DNA of 64,000 bases from Pseudogymnoascus destructans (GCF_001641265.1 NW_020167547.1:62001-126000); one strand, 5' to 3'; positions 31,076-42,436 are shown, counted from the stretch's first letter. Notes: a model not told the origin generated them from the sequence alone. Program-made: numbers and translations.

Positions 31076-32763
31076 ACCTATTTTGACCGGTCATCCCACG
31101 GTCAGTTGGCCCGTGCACCGGTTCGAAGACCGTCCAAAATCCAGGATCAAAGCTTCAACCCATACGGTTGAAGCTTTAGAACAGTAGATAGGAAATTGAC
31201 AGTAGTATGACAGTAAAATTTGCTCACCGTTTGTGATCCTAGGGCTGTTGATGTGATATTGCCGTCGCCGGCCACACTATCGTCATGAGTCCATGACGGC
31301 GACCGACAATACTGACTAGAAGCACCCACTCCTCAGTCCTGACACCGTTAGTGGAGTGACGACAGTATTATCACTGTCCTTAGGCTGAGAGCAAGGGCGG
31401 GCGTTTCTGGTTTCCTCGAATGGAACCATCGCAGCCATGGATGAGGCAATGGGCGGTCCTAGGACCAGGAGTTAGAGTGGCGGCAAGGAAGCCGCAAGAG
31501 TTGAAAGGCATGCTAGCCAAGCAAGAAAGGCAAAGAGGAACTGAAGAATGGCAGACGAAACAGCGAAGGAAATGACAGAGGCGAATGGTGATGGAAAGTA
31601 CAGAGGGAACAGTGGTAGAATCGGTGGTCGAAAACGGCAAAGGAGACTGGCGAAGAGACTGGATGAGGAGACTAGATGAGGAGACCGGATGAGGAGACCA
31701 GATGAGGAGACCGGATGAGGAGACCAGATGAGGAGACCGGTGAAGGAGACTAGCAAAGGAGACTAGCAAAGGAAACAGTGAAGGAAAACGGTGAAAGAAA
31801 ACGGTAAAGAAGGGGGAGAGGAAAGCGAGCGAGGAAATTGAAAAATGAGGCTAAGATTCTAAGGGCAGATAGCTTGATAGCCACATAGCTATCTGTCATT
31901 GGAATCTGTAGAGCTCTTAGGGCCTAGGAAGCCTTCCTTTAGCAGCGGATAGATCGGCGACAGCGTGGGCTAGAGCACTAAGAGTATGATCATTTTGATC
32001 ACGGTAGCGACACAAGCTGCAGAGGAACACAGAAGAGAGGCGGCAGGCACAGGAAAGCAGGTGTTAAATAAGGCATGGGAATCAAGCTTCATTGCATATT
32101 ATTTCTATCATATAGCCAGTATTCATGCTAGATCCAGCTTCAAACAACGCCATTGTGATCCGTAGCCACTCTTATTCCAACAGCAAATATGCCTCAACCT
32201 AAGATATCCAGCTAGAACGCCTAGCCTAGAACAGCAAAGTCCAAAAATGTTCCATCAAGGAGGTCAGCAACATAATGCTAACTTCCTAGCCTAAGCCACT
32301 AGCCTAACAACAGCGCATAAGAGAATGCCCCCTAAAGCAAGTGTAAATTAACCGCAAGAAGAGGCAGCGAACATCTCACTCTATCACCTAAGCACTACGC
32401 CTAGGGACGAGATTTCTTTGTGGGCTTTGGTAGTAGTGGAGAAGCCCTACTTAGATATATTCTTGTCCTTAAATAAGGGTGCGTTTCTTTAAGATAGGTT
32501 TTAGCGCCTTTGTATTTAAGCGCCGTTTAAAGGTCTTGTAGAACTCACCTTTGTCGAGCTGATCGTAATCCACAATTAAGGGGAAGCGTTAGAGGAAATC
32601 TGTAAAGCTTTCTTAGGAGTGTAGGCTAACAGCCTTTTAATTAGGGTTAGATTTCTAGTCCATCATTAATTTCGTCTAGGCAGAAGTGTTGATGTAAAGT
32701 TCCTTGGCATAGTACTAGGTGAGGTCATGCTTTTCTCAAGGTCGATATAATGGTGTATAAATC
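31076..32763. other. decayed, gene-free region
   Basis: No intact ORF. Purine-rich minisatellite at 31640-31770. Around 32520-32590 the minus strand reads 'DYDQLDKGEFYKTFKRRL', probably an unidentified retroelement relic. Stops are dense elsewhere. Confidence 0.5.
31640..31770. repeat. 15-bp purine-rich minisatellite
   Basis: About seven imperfect copies of a GATGAGGAGACCGGA-like unit, grading into variants (GCAAAGGAGACTA) on both sides. Confidence 0.85.
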
Positions 32764-33531
32764 TAAATGCCTCATAAGAAGCTTAATGAATACTATACGC
32801 TTGCTATGAATCAACGATGGAGTCATTCAGGGGTAGCTACAATTTGCGATCCACGTATGAATCTTAACGTATTCAACAGTCTTTGGCCAAGCAGTACTGA
32901 AGAAGTCAAACAGAATAGGGTTAAGCAGCAGTTCCACGACATCTTTATTCAATATAGAGACCGCCAATACTATCTTAAAGAAGAGAAAAGGGAAGCTGAG
33001 GCTGATTTACCACAATTACCTACAGAACCTGACTCTGATGATGATTTATATATCTCTCATAGTAAGAACCAGAATGGAAGCGCTGGCTTGTTGATCCCCG
33101 GCCAGGTCCAGCAACAGATATCCTCAAATATTGGGCGGCAAAGTAATATCAATATCCAATTATAGCTGCAATTGCTCAAGACCATTTGGCAATTCCTGCA
33201 ACATCAGCTCGATCAGAATGGGTCTTTAGTAATGGAGCTGATATTCTTACGAAGAAAAGGAACAGGCTCTCTCCTGAAATGCTTCGATATTTACTCTGTT
33301 TACGAGATTGGGGTCATATACTAGAGGTTGAAGAAAGTGAAGCCAAAGACGCTGATGACGAGGGGGAAGAGTAGTTATATAAGTTATTTTATTTATTCTA
33401 TTTTTATATTTTAAGCCTCATTATCCTGAAGATCCGGATATAACCCGTATCTATCCGTCAGACCTCAGACAGATCATGATCTTACCTGTGAGGGCTCAGG
33501 ATCAGATCCGGATATGATCCTCCGAACACTG
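32764..33531 (+). pseudogene. hAT transposase C-terminal relic with right terminus
   Basis: Plus-strand reading gives 'SHSGVATICDPRMNLNVF', then 'ILKYWAAK' stop 'YQYPIIAAIAQDHLAIPATS', then 'VFSNGADILTKKRNRLSPEM', the hAT dimerisation domain. The CAG-to-TAG stop fits RIP. The terminal TCCGAACACTG ends at 33531. Beyond it the sequence changes abruptly to pogo transposase, so this hAT had inserted next to a catalytic Asp block of that element. The 5' part is missing. Confidence 0.8.
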
Positions 33532-34588
33532 TATATAACATGGATGAAACTGGATTATTCTAGTGTATAAGACCCTTAAGAGGTCTCCTTTCCTAGAGTA
33601 TTCTAGGCGTCAAGAAGGATAAAGCACGAATAACAGTTATTTTATGTACGAACGCAACAGGAGAAGACTGAATTCAACCTTGGTTTATTAGAAAAGCTAA
33701 AAAGCCACGAGCTTTACAAGGAATCGATATTGCAGGAATAGGAGGTGTATGGAAGCATAATTTGAAAGCTTGGAATACAACAATCGTTATGGTTGAATGG
33801 CTTCAAGCTTTCTATCGCCATATAGGGGGACGACAGGTTCTTCTTACAATGGATAATTTCAGTGCTCATATTACAGGAATTGAATTACACCCTCCTCCTT
33901 CGAATATTCGAATTGAATGGCTTCCTCCAAATTCAACAAGCCGTACGCAAGCATTAAGGAATTATTCAGAATTTCAAGGTCTATTACTAGTGGCAACAGC
34001 TTCTCATAATGCTCTCTTCTTCTGATAAACAAGAAGATCCATATTCAATTATTACACTTCAACATGCAATTCGATGGGCCCTCTGCACTTGGAATATAGA
34101 TATTATGAATCAAACAATATATAACTGTTTCCTTAAGTCAACCCTTATTTCGACTACCTAGCTGACTTCTATTCAACCATGTGAGAATATCGATATTCTA
34201 TTCCAAGACATTATACAGGCTGGCAAAATCCGTGATGCCATGTCACTTACAAGCTTCTTAAACCCTATCGAAGAGGGAAGAAGAGGATACAACTACTTAA
34301 GAAAATATGATTCTACAAGAGGTAATCCAAGAGCATTTAGGCCTTTTGACTGAAGAAGAAGAAGAAGAGCTAGAACAGCCTTTGCTAACGCTATAGGAAG
34401 CTCGCCAGGCTCTTCAAGTTCTTGTAGAATATATAGAAGGATCGAACAAGCTTGGAAAATCATATTCTAGGGCCTTAGAACGCCTTACTACTGATATTGA
34501 ATTGTATCCCTAGTAATATCATCGAGGCAGCAGAGTACTCTAGATAGTTGCTTTACGTAGTATCAATTTAAATCACGTGTTTCCAGTA

Positions 34589-36988
34589 ACGTGGTTGTAC
34601 ACCGAGTCGTGAATGTCACCGAGTCGTGAAACTTTTTTATACCCATCACTGTAAGGTATAATTAAACAACCACAACATGTATTAAAACTAAAACTATTCA
34701 GAATCTGATGAGCTAAGTACTTCTATGACCTCCTGACAAGTTCGTGCATTATGGCCAGCCTGTCATGACACTCCTTCGATATTTGTGTCACGACCCTTCG
34801 ATTCGCTTTAGTCTCTAGTACTTATTTCACTATGTCATTCACTTCACCTGCTTCGCTCACTTTGCTCACTTCGCTTCACTTGCTGACCTAGATCAGCCCA
34901 AATGTTGACTACTGGCTTAGGCTCTCTTGTTATTGGCTTGCTGCACTAGGGCTCGCTTAGCTAGGGTTCGGTTAATTAGTGCCTTTGCTTATTTGGCACT
35001 AGGGATTTTTACTGTTATATAAGCACTTATTGCTCATGTCTCTTATTGATCTTTAGCCAGCAAATTATATACTACTTGGCCTTCTTGCAATTCCTCCTGC
35101 TTCGACTTACTTTGCATTCCCTTACTTCGAGTTGAACCACTTGGCCAACCTGTTAGTCTCACCACTTGACCCCTGTGGTATAAAGTATATGCTTTGGAGC
35201 CTGAACTACTATACCTTGTCCTACTGCTTCGAGTATCGAAGTCTTCACATTATACTTCAGATACTTCTGCAGACTTGAAGGTCAGCCTCGGTTCGAACTG
35301 TCCTTACACAGCCCCCCCGCAAGTGCCACAATGTCGTACACGTGGTTGCCCCTCATTCCTACCAACCCCTCCAGAGCACTTCTCGCGATTTATTTGCTCC
35401 GTAACTGCCCTTTGGGACAAATCATCATGTGCATCCCCTACAGAAAGTGCACACCCTTGATGGACACGAGACTTTTTAGCCCTCCGGCGTTTGCTAAGAG
35501 CTTCGTTTGCTGCTCGAAGGGTGCGGACTTCAGCTGACAATAAAGTCATTTCATGTGCCAAAATCTCTGTCCCTTTAGCTAATGCAGTAACAGTAGCAAA
35601 AATGGGGGTTGGCGAGCTTCGTTGGTGCCATGCAATGCGATTTTTAACTAGAGAGTCTGTGAGAGAGCATCTATTGGGTTGCGAGGCGTTTGAGAAACCC
35701 AAGGATCAGCGTCTATAGAGGGGGGTCCTGTAGGTGTAGGAGTCCGCAACTTGACGTCTAGCTTTGAAAGGATTACTTGCAGATCAAAGGGCACTAAACC
35801 AGCTCCACGAAATCCAGCTTTGGCGTTTTGAGTTGTTATTGACTGGTTATAAGCTGCGTGGAAAGCTATAAAAAACTCAACCTTTGTAATATGGTTTATA
35901 TGAGCCTTAATAAAGGTCTCAATTTGACGCCCATACATGCGTTTAAGAACACTAAAGCACCCAACATCAAGTGGCTGAGTTAGGTGAGATGAGTGAGGAG
36001 GTAGACAGAGAGTTATGATGTTGTTTGCTTTGCAATATTCCTGAAACGCAGCTGATTCGTGACTTTCATGCCCGTCTAAAACCAACATCCGATATGGTCC
36101 TTTTGCACGACTGCAAGTATGTTTATCGAAGTGATGAAGCCATTCTAGACCTGTCTCGTTGTTGGTCCATCCATTGCTTGTTGGTTTAATTACCCAATTG
36201 TGAGGAAGGCCGCCTTCAGTATACCAACTTGAAAGGTGACATTTCCCTTGAACTACTAAAAACGGAGGGATACTCCCGCCTTCAGCATTCACACAAACAA
36301 TTGCTGTAGCCCATTCCCGATTGCCAGGCTGAACTGCCTTGCCTCTGCCACGTCGATCGGCGCTAAAGCTGAGCTAATAACGCCCATCATGAAGCCCGTC
36401 TCATCAAAGTTGTAGAAATCGCAGTCTTGGATGCTGTCTTTGCTCTCATGTTCTGCACAAGTTGAAACCACGCTCCAATAAGCTCAGGATCTTCGCACAA
36501 GGCTCTTTGAAAGTCATAAACGCGATTAAAATGCGTCTTTAACTCGGGGTGGCGTTGTATAAATCGATATGCCCTCCGCGTCCCAACGCGCTTTCCCCCA
36601 CGCGATTCAAGGATATAATTTGCCATATCCTCCACACTAGCAGGCCGAGGCGCAAATCCTCTTGCATCCATATCCAATATATTTCGAATAATCACTTCCT
36701 CTTCTAGCTCAGTCAATTTAAGACTATTGGCTTTGGTTTCACGTCGAGAAGGTCGGCCGGCCATTCTATCAGTAAGCGTAGAATAAGGCACTTTATATAG
36801 TATTGATGCAAACCTGCGATTAAGCGATTTACATGTTTGAAGAGCCTCAATAGCTAGAATGATTCGCGCTTCTTGGGTTTGGATTTCCATTGGTAGTTGT
36901 GGAGGAAACGCGTGTTGAAGTTCGTAGGTAGCTAAGTAGGGAAAAGTTCACGACTCGGTGACATTCACGACTCGGTGTACAACCACGT
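34589..36988 (-). mobile_element. Fot1-like element with perfect 42-bp TIRs
   Basis: The inverted repeats 34589-34630 and 36947-36988 are identical over 42 bp and start ACGTGGTTGTACACC. A TA dinucleotide flanks both ends (34587-34588, 36989-36990), the expected target duplication of Tc1/mariner/pogo elements. Each TIR contains the word CACCGAGTCGTGAA twice. The transposase gene runs on the minus strand. Element length is 2400 bp. Confidence 0.95.
35304..36890 (-). pseudogene. Fot1-like DDE transposase, frameshifted
   Basis: Begins 'MEIQTQEARIILAIEALQ' with a CENP-B-type helix-turn-helix ('GKRVGTRRAYRFIQRHPEL'). The DDE core follows: 'FYNFDETGFMMG', 'RMLVLDGHESHES' (second Asp) and 'LCLPPHSSHLTQPLDVGCF' leading into the third acidic position. 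The frame changes near 36440 (between 'VQNMRAKTAS' and 'HESKDSIQ'), again after 'TGFMMG' near 36370, and near 35690, so at least two or three single-base indels exist. Overall layout is complete, with a basic coiled C-terminal tail. The perfect TIRs suggest recent mobility, possibly supplied in trans. Confidence 0.85.
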
Positions 36989-37060
36989 TATACCAATATT
37001 TTAATTATAACGATATTCAAGTGTTGTCAAAATTACATCGCTATAACAGGGGTCCTACTG

Positions 37061-37142
37061 TATACCCAGGTATATACCTACCTTTTTTTTTTCTGAGAAA
37101 CTACCCTGGTATTTCAAGTAGGTAGGTATATATCCGGGTATA
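37061..37142. repeat. short inverted repeat (hairpin)
   Basis: Arms 37061-37082 (TATACCCAGGTATATACCTA...) and 37119-37142 are imperfect inverted copies around a T-tract spacer. It begins at the TA flanking the pogo terminus. It could be a tiny MITE or a flanking palindrome. Confidence 0.6.
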
Positions 37143-37225
37143 TGCCAAGCCTTGCCAAGTATTCAGAATCTAACGTCTTGAATATAGTCGTGATATTGTC
37201 GTCATGTGCATGCCATAACACACAA

Positions 37226-37660
37226 TGAGCAACTCATCATTATCAGATGTGCCTATTGGCCTTGACGACATTGGCCTTGATGAGGTTGATTAGCCAACCT
37301 TACCTGCCCTTATTCCGTCGCTCTGTCTCTAGACGTCATGCACAATGCTTCCACCAAGCTCCTCACCACTATTTGTTAAGAATCTATATAGGCGTACACT
37401 GTTGGACACTACACCACCAACTATTCGGGTTATCTGTAGCCAGCCAGACTACGGATATTCACCGCAGCCATTGGTATTCACAGATAAACCTCTTCATCAT
37501 CATTTTTAGAGTTCTGATGCCCAAGTTCCCCTCTATTATCTCCTTAAGTAGTTCTTCATCAGTAGTCTCTCCTTCTACTTCTCCAGCCTCTTCCACAGGG
37601 TTTAGAAAGTTCGAAATAGCCATTGAGTCTGTAATTGATGCTATAGTTATCGCTTGGTTA
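37226..37660 (+). pseudogene. hAT transposase N-terminal relic
   Basis: Starts 'MSNSSLSDVPIGLDDIGLDE' and later reads 'SSPLFVKNLYRRTLLDTTPP', closely parallel to the N-terminus of the hAT transposase at 28635 ('MSNSELSAIPSDEDEE', 'QSPLFLKNVFSRTLL'). At least three in-frame stops (TAG/TAA) follow, and the rest is missing. Confidence 0.7.
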
Positions 37661-39003
37661 TAGAGTTCTTGTATCTAGTAGGTATCGTTATTGTCAGAAG
37701 GCTAATTGGATTTGAAACAAGTGTAGATTTCTAGAAACAGTTGTATATCGTAGTATTTGAAACCTCTGTATTCTAAGCACGAATAATCTCGCATAGAGCG
37801 AGTCGAAGATTCATAAGTTTCTGTGGATCTTGATATGAATTGATAGTGTCGATTATAAACTGAAGCCAATGTTGTCTATAATAAGCTTTAACATTTTGAA
37901 TAATTCCTTAATCAAGAGGCTCGAAATGACTGGTACTGTTAGCTAGAAGCTAGCAAATGCGGATATTAGGGGGAGGAGGGTTGAGCTCAGCCCTAGTATA
38001 GTGTGATGAAAAGCTGCCCATTGTTACGAGTATTTGGCGAGTAGTTCTAATATGCTGATAAAGGGCTTGAAGCCATTCGCTCACAAGTATTCTAGTCATC
38101 TAAGCCTTCTTGTTCACTTTCCATTGTGCCCCCATTGTTAGTATATTAATTCGTTGTAATGCTCGAGGTGCTTTTACATAGCCAATTGCCTAAACAGGGA
38201 GTCGGTCTGTTCTAGTAGCGTTGACATAGAAAACTAGGGAGTTCCGAGTCTTATTCTTCTTAACACTAGATTAGAGCTGTGATGAGAGGCCACATGATGG
38301 CATCATCTTCTAGAAGAGTCCAGTTTCATCCATATTGTATATATCCTCTTCTTGAAACTCCCCTGCTATTGTCTGTAGTGCCCTCATTTCTTCCTTAACA
38401 TTTTCTAGACTAATGCCGCCTCTCTAAACCGTTGTCGTGATTGTATATGATGTCGCTTTTTGAATTTTTCGAGCCAGCTAGTAGAAAATGATGGGCACTC
38501 TTGGCTAGTATATTCTAGCAGTCGTTTCCAGATCTGCTGTGCCTTCTGCTGTAGTATATCGCCAGTTGTAAACCCTCCCTTTTCTTCAATCCGAATCTAC
38601 CACTCCCAAAGGATTTCCTCTAGCTTTGGCCACTAGCCTAGTCGATGTCGTTGGATTCTAGTGTCTTGGTTCTTATCAAGGGCCTCAAAGTTGCTGCTTA
38701 GTGATTCGGAAATAGTCGACTGGCTTAATTTGTGATGATATGTCGTTCAAACCATTTGATACACTGCCGCTAAGTTGGCTTTGGAACTTGTTAGTGGGCC
38801 TAGTGTCGAAGGGCACGCTGCTCGTCGACTGTAATCAGCCTTCTTCGAGGCATTTTGGGTGATTATAATGGCTGTCAGAATATACGTTAAGACGATAAAC
38901 AGGCTGGAAAAGACGATAATCGTTGAATCGTATTTTGTATGGTAAAAATATGGTCCGTGGAAAAATATCGCACAAAAGAGGTTATCGGCTAAAAGAGGAT
39001 CGT

Positions 39004-39325
39004 TGTCACGAGTAGCCTCACGTGCAGGACCTGTCACGTGCGCTATAGTCCCAAGGCGGAGGGTCTTCTGTTGTAATAGTCACATGATCTCACGTGATCT
39101 CCATACAGATTATCGGTAAAGCCAAATATAGGTTACATAGTTAGGAATACATACATTTATTACTCAACATCTTCCCTCCGAACCCCGCACGAGAACATAT
39201 ATAGTAGGAACGCGGCCCTTAATTGGAAGGGCAGCGTTCAGTCTTCGTATCAATTAGAGAGCTTGACTACGTAACTATCTACAACGTGACTTCCCACTGC
39301 CCTGTTCAGCCAAGGCTCTCTTACA
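39004..39325 (+). repeat. solo LTR family Z, with a nested 101-bp insert
   Basis: TGTCACGAG to CTCTCTTACA, flanked by a perfect ATCGT duplication (38999-39003, 39326-39330). It matches the 215-bp LTR at 54511-54725 on both sides of an extra block at 39069-39169. Confidence 0.95.
39069..39169. mobile_element. 101-bp LTR-like mini-element nested in LTR Z
   Basis: Begins TGTTGTAATAG and ends TTACTCAACA, with terminal TGTTG/CAACA inverted ends and a perfect 5-bp duplication TCTTC (39064-39068, 39170-39174). The empty site is preserved in the LTR copy at 54.5 kb. This is the signature of a solo LTR from a very small retrotransposon. Confidence 0.8.
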
Positions 39326-40101
39326 ATCGTCTTGGCGAAGTTTGACTGTATATGTTCGATCGTATTTCATTACTGACTTATTTACCACCGTGTTTCTATT
39401 TTCACAGCCGGTCTTGGTCGCTCATAGAGCACTTCTAGGCTGCGCACTACTCGCTCAATACTCGGCTCACTCGCTCAGTGGGTTACTCAGCTGGGTGAGT
39501 AGCTGAACCTTTTACTCGACTCGGTGAGTGAGGTCAATACTCAGTTACTCTGTAAAAACCCGGTGAGTACTCGGCTATCACGTGTAAGATTTATGCATCA
39601 TGTGAACAGTCCCTCATACGATTAATACTGTTTTATGGTTAAGTTAAAGTATTACATCTATTAGCATCACTCTCGCCATCTCTAGTAAGCTGTGAGAACG
39701 AATCATGTATATTCCTCTATCTAAGTACCATGATTATCAGAAGATTATTAGAACGCTATTATCTATTATATATGCTTAAGAACATCCCTCCACCTTGCTT
39801 GATGAGGCCGGCCAGACCTACTAATACCTAAAGTATTTATAGGGTCTTGATGAGGATCCTCGACTGAGCGGAACGAGCTATGAGTCAAGATAGGTGGGGC
39901 TTGTGGAGAAGAAGAGGCGCTAATATTCTTGACTTTCTGATTCGCAATGCAAGATGCATGGGTACCCTTCTCAGTCCTGTTTATAGTTAGATTGAGGCTA
40001 CCAGAGATTACCAGAAGGGACTTACCGAACACAAATACGCTCAACCTTCAATTCATTCTGTAGACGTGTCTTGTCTTCAGTAGAGGCAGCGATATACTTT
40101 G

Positions 40102-40473
40102 TGTAATGACACAGGGCACCCAGCTCACAGTAATAGCATATGAGAGTGCGAGTTGGAGGCTAAAAGGATGCTATCCTATAGGTCTACTACGAAGGATACA
40201 AAAAAGATGAAGGGGGAACCCCGTTAAGTTTGTTTCCTTAAGTACCCGAAACGGGCCCGACTCGGTTATCCCAACCCTAGCCCTGAACCTTCCACCGCAA
40301 CAGGTCCGCATCGACCCTGAACCCTACACCCTTACCGTCCCCCACTATAGTGTAACTCGCTATGTCCTCCTCTACTGGTCCGAAACCACACCGAGTCGGA
40401 TTTCATGCTTGTGGTGACCGTAACAGCTCTGAGGCGGGTTCTTTGAGTATCTAGGTAAGGAGGCATCCTTACA
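40102..40473 (+). repeat. solo LTR family W (copy 2)
   Basis: 372 bp TGTAATGACAC to CATCCTTACA, with a perfect CTTTG duplication (40097-40101, 40474-40478). Inserted inside the H3-bearing hAT-like element. Confidence 0.95.
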
Positions 40474-41040
40474 CTTTGCAGACTTATATAACTTCTTTAA
40501 GTAGTAGCTCAGATCAGCATGGTCAGCCTTGAGTGCTAAGTGAACAGCCTTCTCATCTTCAGTAAGGTTGGAGACGCAGTTGCGAGCTTTGATAGTATTC
40601 GCATTAGTGGAGAGTTCTTCATGTGCCTTGAGTTTCGCCATACTAACTAAACACGTGATTAGCAGAGATCTCCAGAAGTTCTGGCTATAGAATCAAGATA
40701 ATAAACTTAGTTGAAGTCCTAGAGAAGAGGTAAAGGCTCAAAAGGGAAGAAGAATGTGTAGATCGGAGAGTAACCAAGGAAGGTGGTTCTAAGGTCGTGG
40801 TTATTTTAAAGTTGCAAACAAAAATATTTGTGAAGGAATATTCACCTACAAAGAATTACTGTTCCAAAAACAACACCACAATGCGCACCTTCATATAAAA
40901 CACATACCTTTCAACCTCTACCTCTTTACTATACTCTTCTTCTGCAATATTCTTTCTACAAACTCACTGTAAGTACACATATCTTTTGATCTACTTCTTT
41001 ATCTTGTGTTTACTTTACTAACTCACCTTGATATTAGCAA

Positions 41041-41614
41041 ATGACTCGTACCAAGCAAACTGCTAGGAGATCAACTGGCAGCATAGCACCAAGGATGCCA
41101 CTTGGATTACGGGCTGGCTCTGGGCTTGGCGGAAAGGGACAGGAAAAGGCTGTGGGCACAGCAAGAAAAGCTCCAGTTTGCTCATCTCAAGCTAGCAACA
41201 ATCATGCTCAGAAGGCCACGCGCTGCACAAAGTCTAGTAAGAGGATTACCAGAGGATTACCAGAGGATTACCAGAACTCTCTAATAAACATATAGGCACC
41301 AAGGCTCTCCGCGATATCAGAAGACAGCAACTTGATACTAGCTCCCATTCCAGCGTCTTGTTAGGGAAATCACAGAAGACTTCAAGTCCAATCTTCGCTT
41401 CCAGCAATCTGCTATCCTAGCTCTTTAGGAAGCTGCTGAATGCTTCCTCATTCGAGAATTTGAGAGTATGATGTTTAAACATAGTGACAGGGACATACTA
41501 ACAGTTATAGTGACAAACCTCCTCGCTATTCATGCGAAGAGAGTGACAATTCAGGCAAAGGGTATGATATTGGTTCGGCGTTTGCAGGATATGATGTTTA
41601 AGCTGTGGGCTTAA
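41041..41614 (+). pseudogene. divergent histone H3-like sequence inside a transposon
   Basis: The first 20 codons read 'MTRTKQTARRSTGSIAPRMP', the H3 tail with K9 to R, K14 to I and K18 to M, and with T3, K4, R8, S10 and R17 kept. After a lineage-specific stretch and a threefold AGGATTACCAG repeat (41240-41272), core pieces follow in shifted frames: 'GTKALRDIRRQQ', 'LPFQRLVREITEDFKSNLRF', 'QQSAILAL' stop 'EAAECFLIREFE', 'NLLAIHAKRVTIQAKG' and a terminal stop at 41612. An extra ~17 residues sit between FE and NLLAIHAKR (loop 2). Canonical H3 is the DNA-wrapping nucleosome subunit; this copy has two frameshifts and one nonsense codon (TAG for CAG), so it is probably dead. Upstream pyrimidine-rich sequence (40860-41040) looks promoter-like. 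Confidence 0.8.
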
Positions 41615-42436
41615 TCGATGGAAATGTCTCTCACCCAGGAGTGAAGGTCAGATGAGTTCTGGCAACCATCTGGTAACCTGGTACCTAAAGGCCAAAGGTT
41701 ATAGTGTGGAATAGGACATCAACAATATGGGAATGGAGTTGGAGTTATGGCGTCTTGATCAATGAAGTCGCACCCCGTTTTTAACATAAGTAATGGCTAA
41801 TCAAACACGTGATATAACTGAGTTGCCAAGACCCATACTAGGTACTCAGCAAGTGAGTAATCCTCATTCAACAATACTCGGGACATGAGTGAGTAACTCA
41901 GCTGGGTGAGTAAAAATTCTACTACTCGACTCGTGAGTACCCAGTGCGCAGCCTAAGCACTTCCTTACCCGGCGATCCGAAGTTGTCGTTTCATCCTGAT
42001 GCCCAACGAACCACACTCGCTTGGAAGTCCGTCAACAATACCAGAACAGTCACAAAGTTGATGCTGCATAACATCACACTACCCTCTACGTCTACCTTAT
42101 TGGGGGCTCGACATCGTATTTTAGCCACAATACTCATGCTCGGGCGCTTGGCATTGATCTCAGCTCCGATCTGTAGCTGATCTTTCCCAGTTTACAGCTG
42201 GCTGCGTATTAGCCGCTCTGTTCAACGAACACAGAGAAGAAACCCGACGAGTTAATTGAAAGAGGCACGATTGGTACTGTAATATGAGACAGAGAGCATA
42301 TTGTGTATATATGTTTCGTAGTTCAGCCTTGGTTTTGGTTGTACAGCGAGGCAGTGACAATCAACGCATTTATTCAGTGGGATGCCCATCTTCATCGAGA
42401 GCATCGACTCTTACTATTCACATTTCTTCATTGCCT

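Larger units (their letters stand above)
33532..37060 (+). mobile_element. pogo/Tigger-like relic, interrupted by a Fot1-like element
   Basis: Starts mid-transposase with 'YNMDETGLF' and runs through 'HNLKAWNTTIVMVEWLQAFY', 'QVLLTMDNFSAHITG' (second catalytic Asp block) and 'IEWLPPNSTS', then 'LQHAIRWALCTWNIDI'. Its right terminal repeat is 37031-37060 (reverse complement CAGTAGGACCCCTGTTATAG), followed by TA. The Fot1-like element 34589-36988 sits between coding end and terminus. TAG/TAA stops replace Gln codons at several places. Confidence 0.75.
37690..39348 (-). pseudogene. pogo/Tigger-like transposon relic
   Basis: The minus strand begins 'MPRRRLITVDEQRALR' near 38856 and passes 'DIYNMDETGLF' (about 38330). 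It ends with 'GIIQNVKAYYRQHWLQFII' (about 37890) and 'RLALCEIIRA'. Many Gln codons are stops. The right terminal repeat is 39326-39348 (reverse complement CAGTCAAACTTCGCC) followed by TA. Solo LTR Z is inserted just inside it. Confidence 0.75.
39436..41955. mobile_element. nonautonomous hAT-like element carrying a histone H3-like gene
   Basis: The 13-bp terminal inverted repeats TAGGCTGCGCACT (39436-39448) and its complement (41943-41955) are flanked by a perfect 8-bp duplication AGCACTTC (39428-39435, 41956-41963), as in the hAT superfamily. Both subterminal regions contain many GAGTA/TACTC words and a shared CTCAGCTGGGTGAGTA block (about 39485 and 41895). No transposase is present. Cargo: solo LTR W (40102-40473) and an H3-like reading frame (41041-41614). 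Confidence 0.9.

Noticed and set aside
31640..31770. Possible CRISPR-like array
   Set aside because: Short contiguous 15-bp units without spacers in a eukaryotic genome; an ordinary minisatellite.
35194..35718. Plus-strand ORFs inside the Fot1-like element
   Set aside because: Antisense to the transposase C-terminal coding region and without recognisable motifs.
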